A DNA stretch of 64,000 bases from Hymenobacter citatus (GTDB lineage Bacteria > Bacteroidota > Bacteroidia > Cytophagales > Hymenobacteraceae): NCBI RefSeq assembly GCF_014333615.1, contig NZ_JACSCY010000004.1, positions 62,001 through 126,000 of the forward strand. Direction: 5' to 3'. The position numbers and the translations under genes are program-made. How positions within the stretch are numbered: position 1 is the first letter of the stretch; each line of letters begins with the position of its first letter. The notes beneath the pieces were generated by a model that was given only the letters and a program-made list of their open reading frames with translations, did no database searches and had not been told where the DNA came from. Positions 43,075 to 52,120 of the stretch are shown here, one piece after another.

Positions 43075-44157
43075 ATGATCAATGTTACCAAGCCTTTTCT
43101 ACCGCCTCAAGAAGAATACAACCACTACCTGCGGGGAATTTGGTCGAGGACATGGCTTACCAATAATGGCCCGTTGGTCAATGAGCTGGAGCTTACGCTG
43201 AAAAACTATTTCAGCGTGCCGCATTTGTTCTTTGTAAGTAATGGCACCATTGCGTTGCAGTTGGCTATCAAAGCGTTGGGGCTGCAAGGGGAGATTATCA
43301 CCACGCCGTTTTCTTTTGTTGCCACCACCAGCAGCATTGTGTGGGAAGGCTGTACTCCAGTGTTCGTCGACATCGACCCCACCACGTACAACATTGACCC
43401 CAAGCTGATTGAGGCGGCCATTACGCCCCACACCACCGCCATACTAGCCACGCACGTGTTTGGCAACCCGTGCGCCGTGCAGGAAATAGCCGCCATAGCC
43501 GCCCGGCACAAGCTGCGCGTTATCTACGATGCGGCCCACGCGTTCGGCACCCAGTATCAGGGGCGCTCGGTGCTACACCAGGGCGACATTAGTACGCTGA
43601 GCTTTCACTCCACCAAGCTATTCCACACCATTGAGGGTGGCGCGCTCATCACCCACAATGCAGACCTAGCCAATACGATTGCGCACATGCGCAACTTCGG
43701 CTTTCACGGTCCCGAAACGTTTCAGGGCGTAGGCATCAACGGCAAAAACAGCGAGTTTCACGCCGCCATGGGCTTGTGCAACCTCAAGTACGTAGGGCAA
43801 ATTCTGGCCCGGCGGCAGGAGCTTACGGAGGTATACCACCAAATGCTGAAGCCGTTGCAGGCAGGCACGCCTTTTCTGCGGCCGAATGCCGGGTTCAACT
43901 ACGCCTACTACCCGGTACTGTTTGATAACGAAGCTGTTCTGTTGAAAATGATTGAGGCGCTGCACGGCGTGTACGTCTACCCGCGGCGGTACTTCTACCC
44001 CTCGCTGGAAAAGCTGAGCTACGTGCGGCCGGGGCAGCAGATGTGCGCCTCTTCCAACATTGCGTCCCGCGTGCTGTGCCTGCCGTTGTACCACGAGTTA
44101 TCGGTAGAGGAAGTGAAAATGATTTGTCGGGCCATTCTTCGCGCAGATCGGTATTGA
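43075..44157 (+). CDS. DegT/DnrJ/EryC1/StrS sugar aminotransferase
   Basis: A 360-residue PLP enzyme for amino-sugar synthesis. Cofactor residues are visible: SNGTIALQLAIKALG, D152 in VIYDAAHAFG, and the Schiff-base lysine K181 in SFHSTKLFHTIEGGAL. The HSTK/EGGAL context is like FdtB/QdtB-type 3-aminotransferases acting on dTDP-keto-sugars, but the substrate is inferred only. It opens a five-gene surface-glycan operon. No matching dehydratase or isomerase is in the window, so the keto-sugar must come from elsewhere. Confidence 0.92.
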   Translation: MINVTKPFLPPQEEYNHYLRGIWSRTWLTNNGPLVNELELTLKNYFSVPHLFFVSNGTIALQLAIKALGLQGEIITTPFSFVATTSSIVWEGCTPVFVDIDPTTYNIDPKLIEAAITPHTTAILATHVFGNPCAVQEIAAIAARHKLRVIYDAAHAFGTQYQGRSVLHQGDISTLSFHSTKLFHTIEGGALITHNADLANTIAHMRNFGFHGPETFQGVGINGKNSEFHAAMGLCNLKYVGQILARRQELTEVYHQMLKPLQAGTPFLRPNAGFNYAYYPVLFDNEAVLLKMIEALHGVYVYPRRYFYPSLEKLSYVRPGQQMCASSNIASRVLCLPLYHELSVEEVKMICRAILRADRY

Positions 44158-44242
44158 GGGCGGCCTACCCAAAACGGGGCTGGTTGGCCAGGCCGACTAC
44201 CCCCATGCCTTTGCTGGTTTGTAGCGTACTTGCCGCGGATCT

Positions 44243-45706
44243 ATGAAGGAAAAGACCTTAAAAGACCGCGCGGCCGTGAGCATGGTGTGGCTGACGGGGG
44301 AGCGATTCGGCAACCTGCTCAGCGACTTCCTGATATCCGTATTCCTCGCCCGCATTCTGGGACCCAGCGAGTTTGGCCTGATAGCCATGGTAGCGGTTTT
44401 TATTGCTCTGTTGCAGCCCTTCACGGATGCGGGCCTGGGCAGCGCCCTGCTACGGAAAAAAGACGCCACGCCCGCCGATTACGACACCGTATTCTGGAGC
44501 AATCTGGGCTTGTCTGGTGCGGCCTACGCCATCGTGTTTGCCTGCGCGCCGCTGGTGGCCCAGTTTTACAAACAGCCCCTGCTCACAGACATTATCCGGG
44601 TGCTGGGTATCGGCCTGGTATTGAACTCATTGAGTGTCGTGCAGAATATCCGGCTGACGAAGCTGCTGGACTTCCGCACCATCAGCCTACGCTCGTTGGT
44701 GAGCAATATTCTTTCCGGCGGTATCGGGCTGTACCTGGCTTACCACGGCTGGAGCTACTGGGCGCTGGTGGTGCGGCAGCTACTCAACGCCATGATTACC
44801 AACGTGCTGTACTGGGCGGCGCGCTCCTGGTTTCCCTCATTCACGTTCTCCACAGCCTCATTCAGGGACTTCTTCGGGTTCGGCTCCAAGCTGCTGCTTT
44901 CCAGCTTGCTCGATACGGGTTTTCGCAACGTCTACCCCTTGCTGATCGGCAAGTTTTACTCGGCCTCTGCCCTGGGGTTCTATAACCGGGCGGTGAACCT
45001 GAAAGACATTCCGCAGACCCTGGTTTCGCAGGTAACGAGCAAGGTGTCCTACCCCGTATTGATTGAGTTGCAGGACGACCCGCCCCGGTTGGCGCAGGCC
45101 TACAAGCGCCTCATGCAGCTGGTGTCGTTTGCCTACTTCCCGCTTCTGATGGGCCTGATGGGCCTGAGCAAAAGCGTGATACTGGTGCTATTCACCGATA
45201 AATGGGCCAGCGCTATTCCGCTGCTGCAAGGCTTGGCGTTTGTGGGGTTGCTCTACCCCATTCATGCCCTCAACCTGAATATCCTGACGCTTAAAAAGCG
45301 GTCTGACCTGTTTCTCACGCTCGAGATAATCAAGAAAGCGCTGACGGTGGTGTGCCTGCTACTCACCTATCGGTGGGGCGTGATGGGGTTGATTTACGGG
45401 CAAATTGCCCTGTCGTTCGTGGCGCTGATCATCAATACACACTACTCCAAACGGCTGATTGCGTACGGTTTCGCGCACCAGCTGCGCGACCTGCTGCCTA
45501 GCTTCTGCACGGCGCTTGCCATGGGAGTAGCCCTGCTGTGGGGTAGCGAGCAACTCCAGATTTTCACCTGGTGGACGTTGCTGCTGTGGGTGGTGGTAGG
45601 CGGGGTCATTTACCTCACACTGTCGGTCATCTTCAACCGCAAAAACCTGCTGTACCTATACGATTTCTCCAGGGAGAAATTTCAGGCCATGCGTGTGGCC
45701 AGCTAA
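44243..45706 (+). CDS. Polysaccharide flippase (WzxC-like)
   Basis: A 487-residue membrane protein with about 12-14 transmembrane segments of the MOP superfamily. The N-terminus (AAVSMVWLTGERFGNLLSD, then FLARILGPSEFGLIAM) is typical of Wzx/WzxC-type lipid-linked oligosaccharide exporters, and FTDAGLGSALLRKKDA fits the same family. It would move an undecaprenyl-linked repeat unit across the inner membrane. Eighty-five bases separate it from the aminotransferase; the next gene follows after 65 bases. Confidence 0.9.
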   Translation: MKEKTLKDRAAVSMVWLTGERFGNLLSDFLISVFLARILGPSEFGLIAMVAVFIALLQPFTDAGLGSALLRKKDATPADYDTVFWSNLGLSGAAYAIVFACAPLVAQFYKQPLLTDIIRVLGIGLVLNSLSVVQNIRLTKLLDFRTISLRSLVSNILSGGIGLYLAYHGWSYWALVVRQLLNAMITNVLYWAARSWFPSFTFSTASFRDFFGFGSKLLLSSLLDTGFRNVYPLLIGKFYSASALGFYNRAVNLKDIPQTLVSQVTSKVSYPVLIELQDDPPRLAQAYKRLMQLVSFAYFPLLMGLMGLSKSVILVLFTDKWASAIPLLQGLAFVGLLYPIHALNLNILTLKKRSDLFLTLEIIKKALTVVCLLLTYRWGVMGLIYGQIALSFVALIINTHYSKRLIAYGFAHQLRDLLPSFCTALAMGVALLWGSEQLQIFTWWTLLLWVVVGGVIYLTLSVIFNRKNLLYLYDFSREKFQAMRVAS

Positions 45707-45771
45707 CCTCTACTGTGTCAAACACCACGAAAAGCCTACCCCAACCGCTACAAGCAAACCACGAGCAGCCT

Positions 45772-46482
45772 ATGAAAGTCGCCATCATGCAGCCGTACTT
45801 ATTTCCCTACCTAGGATATTTCCAGCTGCTGGCGGCGGCCGATTTGTTTGTGGTGTACGATGATGTGCACTACATCAAGAAAGGCTGGATCAACCGCAAC
45901 CGTATTCTATTAAACGGGGCCGAGCACCTGTTTACGCTGCCCTGCCTGAACGCCAGCCAGAACAAGCTCATCAACGAGGTAGAGGTGGACTGGGCAAGCA
46001 AGGACGTGCGCAAAGTGCGCCTGACTATAGAAACAGCCTACCGGAAAGCGCCTTTTTTCGAGCAGGTGTACCCGCTGGTGCAAGGCGTGCTGGAGGGTAG
46101 CGGCGCCACCAGCATTGCGGAGGTAGCCACTCACAGCATCCGGGCCGTGTGCGCCTACCTCGGCATTGATACGCCGTTGGTTGTCAGCTCGCAGCAGCCC
46201 TACGAAAATACCCACCTCAGCAAGGGCACCCGCCTGGTAGACATCGTGCGGCAAGAGGGCGGCGACCAATACCTGAACCCCATCGGCGGCGAAGCGCTCT
46301 ACACCAAGGAGTTCTTTGCTGAGCACGGCCTTACGCTGCACTTCGTGAAGCCCCTACCCATCCAGTATGCGCAACCTGTGCCGGATAACGGGTTTGTGCC
46401 CTGGCTCTCCATCCTGGATGTGCTGATGTACAACGACAAAGAGACCGTCACCGCATTTTTACAAGACTACGAACTCCTATGA
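45772..46482 (+). CDS. WbqC family protein
   Basis: A 236-residue cytoplasmic protein of the WbqC family (IMQPYLFPYLGYFQLLAAAD, DDVHYIKKGWINRNRIL). Family members are frequent in O-antigen and capsule loci next to amino-sugar genes; their reaction is not established to my knowledge. Start 45772 begins exactly at the conserved MKVAIMQPY; the upstream open frame overlaps the flippase gene in another phase. The stop overlaps the next start (ATGA), indicating translational coupling with the acyltransferase. Confidence 0.9.
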   Translation: MKVAIMQPYLFPYLGYFQLLAAADLFVVYDDVHYIKKGWINRNRILLNGAEHLFTLPCLNASQNKLINEVEVDWASKDVRKVRLTIETAYRKAPFFEQVYPLVQGVLEGSGATSIAEVATHSIRAVCAYLGIDTPLVVSSQQPYENTHLSKGTRLVDIVRQEGGDQYLNPIGGEALYTKEFFAEHGLTLHFVKPLPIQYAQPVPDNGFVPWLSILDVLMYNDKETVTAFLQDYELL

Positions 46483-47132
46483 AAAACGTACTAATACTAG
46501 GCGGGCAGGGCAATGCCTCCGTTATCGGCAATGCTATGCTCGATGCCGCCCAGCGGGGTAGCCAGGAATACCAGTTTTGCGGCTACGTGAACGACCGGGA
46601 CGGTTGCGAGGAAATAGAAGGCTACCCTGTGAAAGGCGGGCTACAGGACATCCCGCGGCTGCTAGAAGAAGGCTACTACTTCCTCAACACAATTTATAAG
46701 ATAGACGGGCAGCGAGAGCGGATTGCCCTGTTCGAGTCGCTGAATATCCCCGACGACCGGCTGGCTACCTTCGTGCACCCCACGGCCTACATTGCCGCCA
46801 ACGTGGAGCTGGGGCCTGGGTGCGTGGTGATGCCCCACGCCATCGTCTCGACCAGTGTGCAGCTGGGCAAGTGCACCCGCGTGATGATTGGAGCCATTAT
46901 CAGCCACAACTGCACCATTGGCGCCCACACGTTTGTGGCGGCGGGCTCCTGCTCGGGCTCCAACTTGCAGGTAGGTGAGGGCGTGCACATCAGCATGAAC
47001 GCCACGGTGCGGGAGTTTCTCACCATCGGCAACTACTCTACCCTGGCCATGGGGAGCGTGCTGCTGAAGGACGTAGGCGAGCTGGAAATCTGGGCCGGCA
47101 ACCCAGCCAAAATGCTGCGCAATGCACAGTGA
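46479..47132 (+). CDS. NeuD/PglD-like sugar O- or N-acyltransferase
   Basis: A 217-residue enzyme with an N-terminal Rossmann-like part (MKNVLILGGQGNASVIGNAM) that binds the nucleotide sugar in PglD. It continues as a C-terminal left-handed beta-helix of hexapeptide repeats (HPTAYIAANVELGPGCVVMP, IGAIISHNCTIGAHTFV, IWAGNPAKMLR). The histidine in SHNCTIG corresponds to the usual catalytic base. It probably acetylates the amino sugar made by the aminotransferase two genes upstream. It overlaps WbqC by four bases and the glycosyltransferase by eleven. Confidence 0.9.
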   Translation: MKNVLILGGQGNASVIGNAMLDAAQRGSQEYQFCGYVNDRDGCEEIEGYPVKGGLQDIPRLLEEGYYFLNTIYKIDGQRERIALFESLNIPDDRLATFVHPTAYIAANVELGPGCVVMPHAIVSTSVQLGKCTRVMIGAIISHNCTIGAHTFVAAGSCSGSNLQVGEGVHISMNATVREFLTIGNYSTLAMGSVLLKDVGELEIWAGNPAKMLRNAQ

Positions 47133-48111
47133 GGTGCCGCTGGTAAGCGTGCGCGTCATTGCCTACAACCACGGGCGCTTTCTGCGGGAGTGCCTGGATG
47201 GGATTATGGCCCAGGAAACCTCTTTCCCCTTTGAGGTAGTGATTGGGGAAGATTGCAGCCCCGACAACACCCGGCAGATTTGCCAGGAGTTTCAGGCGCG
47301 CTACCCTGATAAAATTAAGTTGCTGCTACACGCGCAAAACGTGGGCGCGCAAGCCAACGCCCGCCTGGCCCGCGAGGCCTGCACCGGCAAATACATCGCG
47401 TTTTGCGAGGGCGACGACTACTGGACCGACCCCACCAAACTCCAACAGCAGGTAGATTTTCTGGAAGCAAATCCGGCGTACGTACTGTGCTTTCACAACT
47501 GCTGGATGAAGTTTGAGCAGAACCCGGACAAGCCGATGGAGCTATTCCACCACTACACCAAAACTGACTATGCCATTCCGGACCTGATTGGCAAATGGAT
47601 CATCCCAACGGCTTCCGTGGTGTTCCGCAACCACCTCCTCACCGAGTACCCCGAGTGGCTGCGCAATGCCGTGGTAGGCGACACACCGTTCTTTATTCTG
47701 TTGGGGTCGTTTGGGCAGCTAAAGCGGTTGCCGGGCGTGATGGCCGTGTACCGCCGCCACGATGGCGGTGCCACCAACCTGCTGCACGGCTACCGCTATT
47801 GGGAGCGAATGATTGAGCTGTATACGGGTATCAATGAGCATTTTAAATATCAGTACAGCAAGGAAATAAACCCGATTCTAAAGTGGTTTCACTACCAGCT
47901 CACGCAACTGGCCCTACAAGATGGCGACTACCCCAAGTACCGCCACTACGCGCAGAGTTGTTTTCAATTCAATAAAGAACTGTTGGTGCGCTTTCGTCAC
48001 CCCGGCCTGTTTCATTACCGCTACACGCAGATGTATCTGACTGCGAAAAGCCCACAGCTGTTTAAAGCCCGCGCACGGCGGCAGGTCCAACAAGAGGCTA
48101 AAGTTGTTTAG
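47122..48111 (+). CDS. Family 2 glycosyltransferase
   Basis: A 329-residue GT-A enzyme. The start region PLVSVRVIAYNHGRFLRECL, VIGEDCSPDNT and the metal-binding EGDDYWTDP (about 97-105) are typical of GT2. The C-terminal third is Tyr/His/Lys-rich and probably binds the acceptor or the membrane surface. As the last gene of the cluster it likely adds one sugar of the repeat unit. It overlaps the acyltransferase gene by 11 bases. A large inverted repeat follows. Confidence 0.92.
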   Translation: MHSEVPLVSVRVIAYNHGRFLRECLDGIMAQETSFPFEVVIGEDCSPDNTRQICQEFQARYPDKIKLLLHAQNVGAQANARLAREACTGKYIAFCEGDDYWTDPTKLQQQVDFLEANPAYVLCFHNCWMKFEQNPDKPMELFHHYTKTDYAIPDLIGKWIIPTASVVFRNHLLTEYPEWLRNAVVGDTPFFILLGSFGQLKRLPGVMAVYRRHDGGATNLLHGYRYWERMIELYTGINEHFKYQYSKEINPILKWFHYQLTQLALQDGDYPKYRHYAQSCFQFNKELLVRFRHPGLFHYRYTQMYLTAKSPQLFKARARRQVQQEAKVV

Positions 48112-48157
48112 GAAGCTTACTGCCCGTCAGCAAAATAAGTGTACCGCACTGGCGCTT

Positions 48158-48325
48158 GCCGGTCCGACGCCGTAGGCGTCCGACCGGTTGCCGCGTGCTG
48201 CCGTTGCACGAACGGGCTGCGAATGTTCCCAACGCGCCGGTTCACGCAGCGTCGATGTCAGCGTCAGCAGAGGGCACGGCCGTCAGCAACGACAACCGGT
48301 CGGACGCCTACGGCGTCGGACCGGC
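48158..48325. repeat. 33-bp perfect inverted repeat, each arm itself palindromic
   Basis: Arms at 48158-48190 and 48293-48325 are perfect complements over 33 bases. Each arm is also a near-palindrome around GTA (GGTCCGACGCC-GTA-GGCGTCCGACC, one mismatch). The 102-base interior has no open gene. Located between two convergent gene ends but without T-runs, it looks more like a small mobile or REP-doublet element than a simple terminator. Confidence 0.8.
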
Positions 48326-48354
48326 AGACGCTCGGGGCGGAAGTCCTGTAACCA

Positions 48355-49002
48355 TCAGATACTATCCCGCTTGCGCACCAGCAGCAGCCCGTCGCGTAGG
48401 GGTAGGAACACGTTTTCCACCCGCTCGTCCTGCTGCACTTTGTCGTTGAATGCGCGCACAGCCCAGGCATCCTTATCACCAGCCTTGATGGGATAGGAGG
48501 GTAGGACTTTACCACTCCAGAATACGTTGTCGATCAGGATAAAACCGCCCGGCCGCACCTGCGGCAGTACCAGCTCGTAGTAGGCGTCGTTGTTGATTTT
48601 ATCGGCGTCGATGAACACCATATCCCACTCGCCGGGCAGGGTAGGGAGTATTTCCAAGGCTTTCCCAATGTGCAGGTGCACCCGGTCGGTGAGACCAGCC
48701 TCGGCCACATAGCGCCGGATGCGTGTTTCCAGCTCAGGGTTTTGCTCCACGGTGTGCAGCTCGCCATCGGTGGGTAGGCCCTCGGCTAGGCACAGGGCCG
48801 AGTAGCCCGTGAAGGTGCCCAGCTCCAGCACTCGCCGCGGCCGAATCATGTGGCTGAGCATACTCAGCAGCCGCCCCTGCAAGTGTCCCGAGAGCATGCG
48901 GGGGGCCAGCACCTGCACGTGTGTTTCGCGGTTGAGGCGAGCCAACAGAGGCGTTTCGGGCGAAGTGTGTGCCTCGGCGTAGAGGTCGGTTTCGTCGGTC
49001 AT
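48355..49002 (-). CDS. Class I SAM-dependent O-methyltransferase (YrrM/CCoAOMT-like)
   Basis: A 215-residue cytoplasmic methyltransferase. Motif I is VLELGTFTGYSALCLAEGL, followed by the acidic ELHTVEQNPE, the metal-binding MVFIDADKINNDAYYELVL (D-A-D-K), and IDNVFWSGKV. This is the layout of divalent-cation-dependent catechol-type O-methyltransferases. The substrate is unknown. The start (49002) overlaps the stop of the DUF4184 gene by four bases (ATGA), so the two are translationally coupled. Confidence 0.93.
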   Translation of the reverse strand: MTDETDLYAEAHTSPETPLLARLNRETHVQVLAPRMLSGHLQGRLLSMLSHMIRPRRVLELGTFTGYSALCLAEGLPTDGELHTVEQNPELETRIRRYVAEAGLTDRVHLHIGKALEILPTLPGEWDMVFIDADKINNDAYYELVLPQVRPGGFILIDNVFWSGKVLPSYPIKAGDKDAWAVRAFNDKVQQDERVENVFLPLRDGLLLVRKRDSI

Positions 49003-49772
49003 GTAGGAGTAGAGGTAGGCTGCTCGGCGGGCCAATCATTACGAAGGAGCCGCACAAAGGTGGAGGTAAGCACCACCGCCAGTATGCTTGCGCTAATACT
49101 GCTCACGGCGGTGGCAGTTAGATACCCATAGCCTACTGGGTAACGATGCTGGATATACCGGACAAAAAGCAGCACAAACACGCTAAATAAAACCGCCGTA
49201 ATCAGCCAGAAAATGGCCTGCTGACGGGTAGAGACGCGGGGCGGCCGCCGCGTAACAGGCAATTGCCACACAAACCACAGGATGATCAGCAGCCCTACCA
49301 GCGAAGAACCGTATTGCAACCACACAAACACTGGCCGATTGTGAACGGTATCAACCAGAAAGGGCAACTCATGCGCAATGCGGCCCCGCGTGTGCGTCAC
49401 GCCGTCCCAAACCAAATGGGAGCCAGCCCCAATGATAATGGCCAGTAGCAGGCGCGGGCTCCACAGGTTGCGGAGCGGCCAGTGCTGAGCAGCAAATCGT
49501 CCAAAGCGCCGCCGCAGAAAAACCGGCAGACTACGCACCAACGGCCGTTTTACCAACCCGTGAAACAAACCAGTGAGTACCAGCGCCAAGGGTAAGTCGA
49601 GCGTAAAAATACCCACCGTAGAATGCCCAAACCCGCCGCCCGGCCGCAGGCGCAGAAAGTACTCGAAGTCGGGTGACATGCTGCCCAGAATCAGGCCCGT
49701 AGCCGACAGCCAGCGGCGGCCTTTGTACAGCAACGGTACTATGATGGCCGGGTGAGCAAGGGTAAACGGCAT
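48999..49772 (-). CDS. DUF4184 family membrane protein
   Basis: A 257-residue protein starting MPFTLAHPAIIVPLLYKG, the usual DUF4184 opening, with SMSPDFEYFLRL and IGAGSHLVWDGVTH as further family motifs; the histidines and aspartates resemble a metal-dependent hydrolase site. About six membrane segments follow. Function unknown. Start 49772 is preferred over an upstream ATG adding 18 unconserved residues. Coupled to the O-methyltransferase gene. Confidence 0.88.
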   Translation of the reverse strand: MPFTLAHPAIIVPLLYKGRRWLSATGLILGSMSPDFEYFLRLRPGGGFGHSTVGIFTLDLPLALVLTGLFHGLVKRPLVRSLPVFLRRRFGRFAAQHWPLRNLWSPRLLLAIIIGAGSHLVWDGVTHTRGRIAHELPFLVDTVHNRPVFVWLQYGSSLVGLLIILWFVWQLPVTRRPPRVSTRQQAIFWLITAVLFSVFVLLFVRYIQHRYPVGYGYLTATAVSSISASILAVVLTSTFVRLLRNDWPAEQPTSTPT

Positions 49773-49857
49773 ACGCGCGGAGGGTAGGGCAGTAGGGCTG
49801 CAATAAGCCCGCAAAGTAACACGCAATCAGGTAGGGAACGAGATTACGCGCCAGACA

Positions 49858-50760
49858 TCATTCATTATTGTGATACAAATGCTCTCGATGATAAGCTAAG
49901 CACTGCATATCTAACACATGCGCTGGGTGAGAGCGCAAGCTGCCAGGAAGTCCTAAAAATAAAAGAGTAGGACTGATGGAAAAACTCCCAAGATCAAATA
50001 GCACGTGATGGTTCGGGCATAAGCACAAAACATTACTGAGGGCATCTGGGCCATGATGAGGTGCGCCAAGTGGACGGATGTGTGCCGCCTCGGCATACGG
50101 GCCCACAGGACCAAGCAATTGGGTAGCACAAACTTGGCACCGATACTCGTGCAGGTGCTTTACCTCGCGCGTTACGGCAGTGTCGCGCACAAGGCGAAGC
50201 AATGTGGTTTCGCGACGCAGTGGTGTGCTATAGATGCTGCTGGGTTCTTGGGCCTGGCCAATTTGGTCGAGCTTTAGGGTAGGCGCTACATCAGCGGGAG
50301 CCACTAGGGTAGGGAGTTGTTCTAGTCGAAAGCGCCAAACGCTGAAGCCGGATTTACCTACTTCATGCCAATAGTGTGCTACCCGATACAAACCGGCATA
50401 GCGGTAAAACGTCTGACCGTTCTCCTGCACTTTTCGCGTCACACGTACCGGAAGGCCAGTAGTTTGGTTGCGGGTCAGCTCTAAATTTGCACCCGTTAGG
50501 GTTTGGTTGGCTACCTGTTGTCCAGATTCTTGACTACGCCCACCTTTGCCTGTGTACAAGATGACGGAACCGTAATCAGCGTCATCCTCATACCCGCCCG
50601 ACAGCACGATAGATTCAGCTCCTACCCCTCGCCGCGCGCTTATGCCTGCCTGCGTTTGGCGGTGCACGCCAGCTCCCCATAAGGCCAAACGGTTTTCAAA
50701 CTCGTGCCCCGGCAGCACCCCAGGAATATCACCAAAAATAATAGCGGCTTGTTTTGTCAT
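49858..50760 (-). CDS. SRA (YDG) - HNH modification-dependent endonuclease
   Basis: A 300-residue two-domain protein. The SRA/YDG domain covers about 8-150 (FGDIPGVLPGHEFENR, GAGVHRQTQAGISAR, SIVLSGGYEDDADYG, YAGLYRVAHYWHEVGKSGF). The HNH domain covers about 205-260, with C208-x2-C211, the AHIRPL histidine H227 and LCLCPNHHVLFD (N250, H251, H252). SRA domains flip out and read 5-methyl- or hydroxymethylcytosine, and HNH cleaves DNA, so this should be a type IV-like restriction enzyme against modified phage DNA. It stands alone with no methyltransferase partner nearby. Composition is slightly AT-richer than its neighbours. Confidence 0.93.
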   Translation of the reverse strand: MTKQAAIIFGDIPGVLPGHEFENRLALWGAGVHRQTQAGISARRGVGAESIVLSGGYEDDADYGSVILYTGKGGRSQESGQQVANQTLTGANLELTRNQTTGLPVRVTRKVQENGQTFYRYAGLYRVAHYWHEVGKSGFSVWRFRLEQLPTLVAPADVAPTLKLDQIGQAQEPSSIYSTPLRRETTLLRLVRDTAVTREVKHLHEYRCQVCATQLLGPVGPYAEAAHIRPLGAPHHGPDALSNVLCLCPNHHVLFDLGSFSISPTLLFLGLPGSLRSHPAHVLDMQCLAYHREHLYHNNE

Positions 50761-50778
50761 ACAGGGTAGCCGTAACAC

Positions 50779-50818
50779 AAATAGGCCATTGGTACGTTTC
50801 TGTACCAATGGCCTATTT
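50779..50818 (-). terminator. Terminator of the M16 peptidase gene
   Basis: Perfect 17-base arms (50779-50795; 50802-50818; core TAGGCCATTGGTAC) with a six-base loop. On the minus strand it is followed by TTTGTG, and it separates the peptidase from the SRA-HNH gene. Confidence 0.85.
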
Positions 50819-50853
50819 CAACATTTATTCACGAATTGGCAAACGCACCTGCC

Positions 50854-52086
50854 TTACTCCGGCACGTACTGCAATACGCTCAGATTATCCTCCCGCAGCA
50901 CATCATTGGCCATGTCCAGCAGCTCCGTGGCGGTGATGGTGCGCACGCGGTCGAAGATTTCGGTGATGGGCTCCACGCGGTTCAGGTCCAAAGTGCTTTT
51001 GGCGAGGAGCTGCATGAGGCCGCCGTTGCTTTCCTCAGCCATAGCTAGCTGGCCCATCAGTTGCTCTTTAGCCGTGTGCAGCTGCAGGCCGCCGAGAGGT
51101 TTCTCGCGCAGCTTCTTCAGCTCCTTCTGTACCAAGCCAATCGTGCGGTTGACCTGCTTTTTCTCAGTACCGAAGTAGATACCGAACATGCCCGTGTCGG
51201 TGTAGGGCGAGTAGGTGGAGTCGATGGCGTAGACCAGACCAAACTTCTCGCGCACGCCCAGGTTCAGGCGCGAGTTCATACCGGGGCCACCCAGCACGTT
51301 ATTTAGTAGGAAAAACGGAATCCGGCGGGCATCGTCAATGGCGTAGGCGGGACCCCCAATGAGGCAGTGCGCCTGCGTGATGGGCTTGCGCTCCAGCAGC
51401 TCGCGGCGCTGGTAGCCGGCAAAAGCGGTGCGGGGCCGGTTGCCGAGGCGGGCGGGTAGGGGCGCGAGGTATTTCTCGGCCAGGCGCTTCACCTCCTTAA
51501 AGGGTAGGTTGCTCACGGAGCTGAACACCAGCCGGTCGGTGCGCACATTCTCGCTCAGAAACTGCCGGAAATCGGCCTGCTGAAAGCCACTCACGCTCTG
51601 GCGCGTGCCCAGAATGTTGTGCCCCAGGGCATGCTGCCCGAAAATTACCTCGTCAAAATCGTCGATAATGGCATCGTCGGGCGCGTCGAGGTACATCGAC
51701 ATTTCTTCCAGAATCACGCCGCGCTCCTTCTCGATTTCCTTTTCAGGAAACACCGAGTGGAAGGTGAGGTCGGTCAGAAGCTCGAAAGCCCGCTCGAAAT
51801 GCGTGCTGAGCAGCGAGGCGTAGAAGCAAATTTTTTCCTTGGTCGTGTAGGCGTTCAATTCGCCGCCCACGGTTTCGAGGCGGTTGAGGATGTGGAAGCT
51901 CTTGCGGCGCTCAGTGCCTTTGAACGCCATGTGCTCCCAGAAGTGCGCCAAGCCTTGCTGCTCGGGGCGCTCATCGCGCGAGCCAATATCGAGCAGAAAG
52001 CCGCAGTGCGCGATTTTCGTGTGGGGTACCTGTTTATGGAGTACCCGAATGCCGTTGGGCAGTTCGAGCAAATCGTAGTCGAGCAT
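50854..52086 (-). CDS. M16 family zinc metallopeptidase
   Basis: A 410-residue protein with the inverted zinc motif HxxEH at H48-E51-H52 (AHFWEHMAFKG) and the distal glutamate at E127/E128 (VILEEMSMYLD). The C-terminal half is the second M16 domain with the RxxY-like GLVYAIDSTYSPY region. Two-domain proteins of this length resemble mitochondrial processing peptidase beta or PqqL-type enzymes and usually form homodimers. No signal peptide, so cytoplasmic. Substrate unknown; many are thought to degrade presequence-like peptides. Confidence 0.93.
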   Translation of the reverse strand: MLDYDLLELPNGIRVLHKQVPHTKIAHCGFLLDIGSRDERPEQQGLAHFWEHMAFKGTERRKSFHILNRLETVGGELNAYTTKEKICFYASLLSTHFERAFELLTDLTFHSVFPEKEIEKERGVILEEMSMYLDAPDDAIIDDFDEVIFGQHALGHNILGTRQSVSGFQQADFRQFLSENVRTDRLVFSSVSNLPFKEVKRLAEKYLAPLPARLGNRPRTAFAGYQRRELLERKPITQAHCLIGGPAYAIDDARRIPFFLLNNVLGGPGMNSRLNLGVREKFGLVYAIDSTYSPYTDTGMFGIYFGTEKKQVNRTIGLVQKELKKLREKPLGGLQLHTAKEQLMGQLAMAEESNGGLMQLLAKSTLDLNRVEPITEIFDRVRTITATELLDMANDVLREDNLSVLQYVPE

Positions 52087-52120
52087 TCGTCGGGAAAAGC
52101 AGAAAAGTAGAAAGGCAAAA

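Noticed and set aside
48158-48325. CRISPR array or integron site
   Set aside because: Only two inverted copies and no spacers or direct repeat periodicity; no cas or integrase gene nearby.
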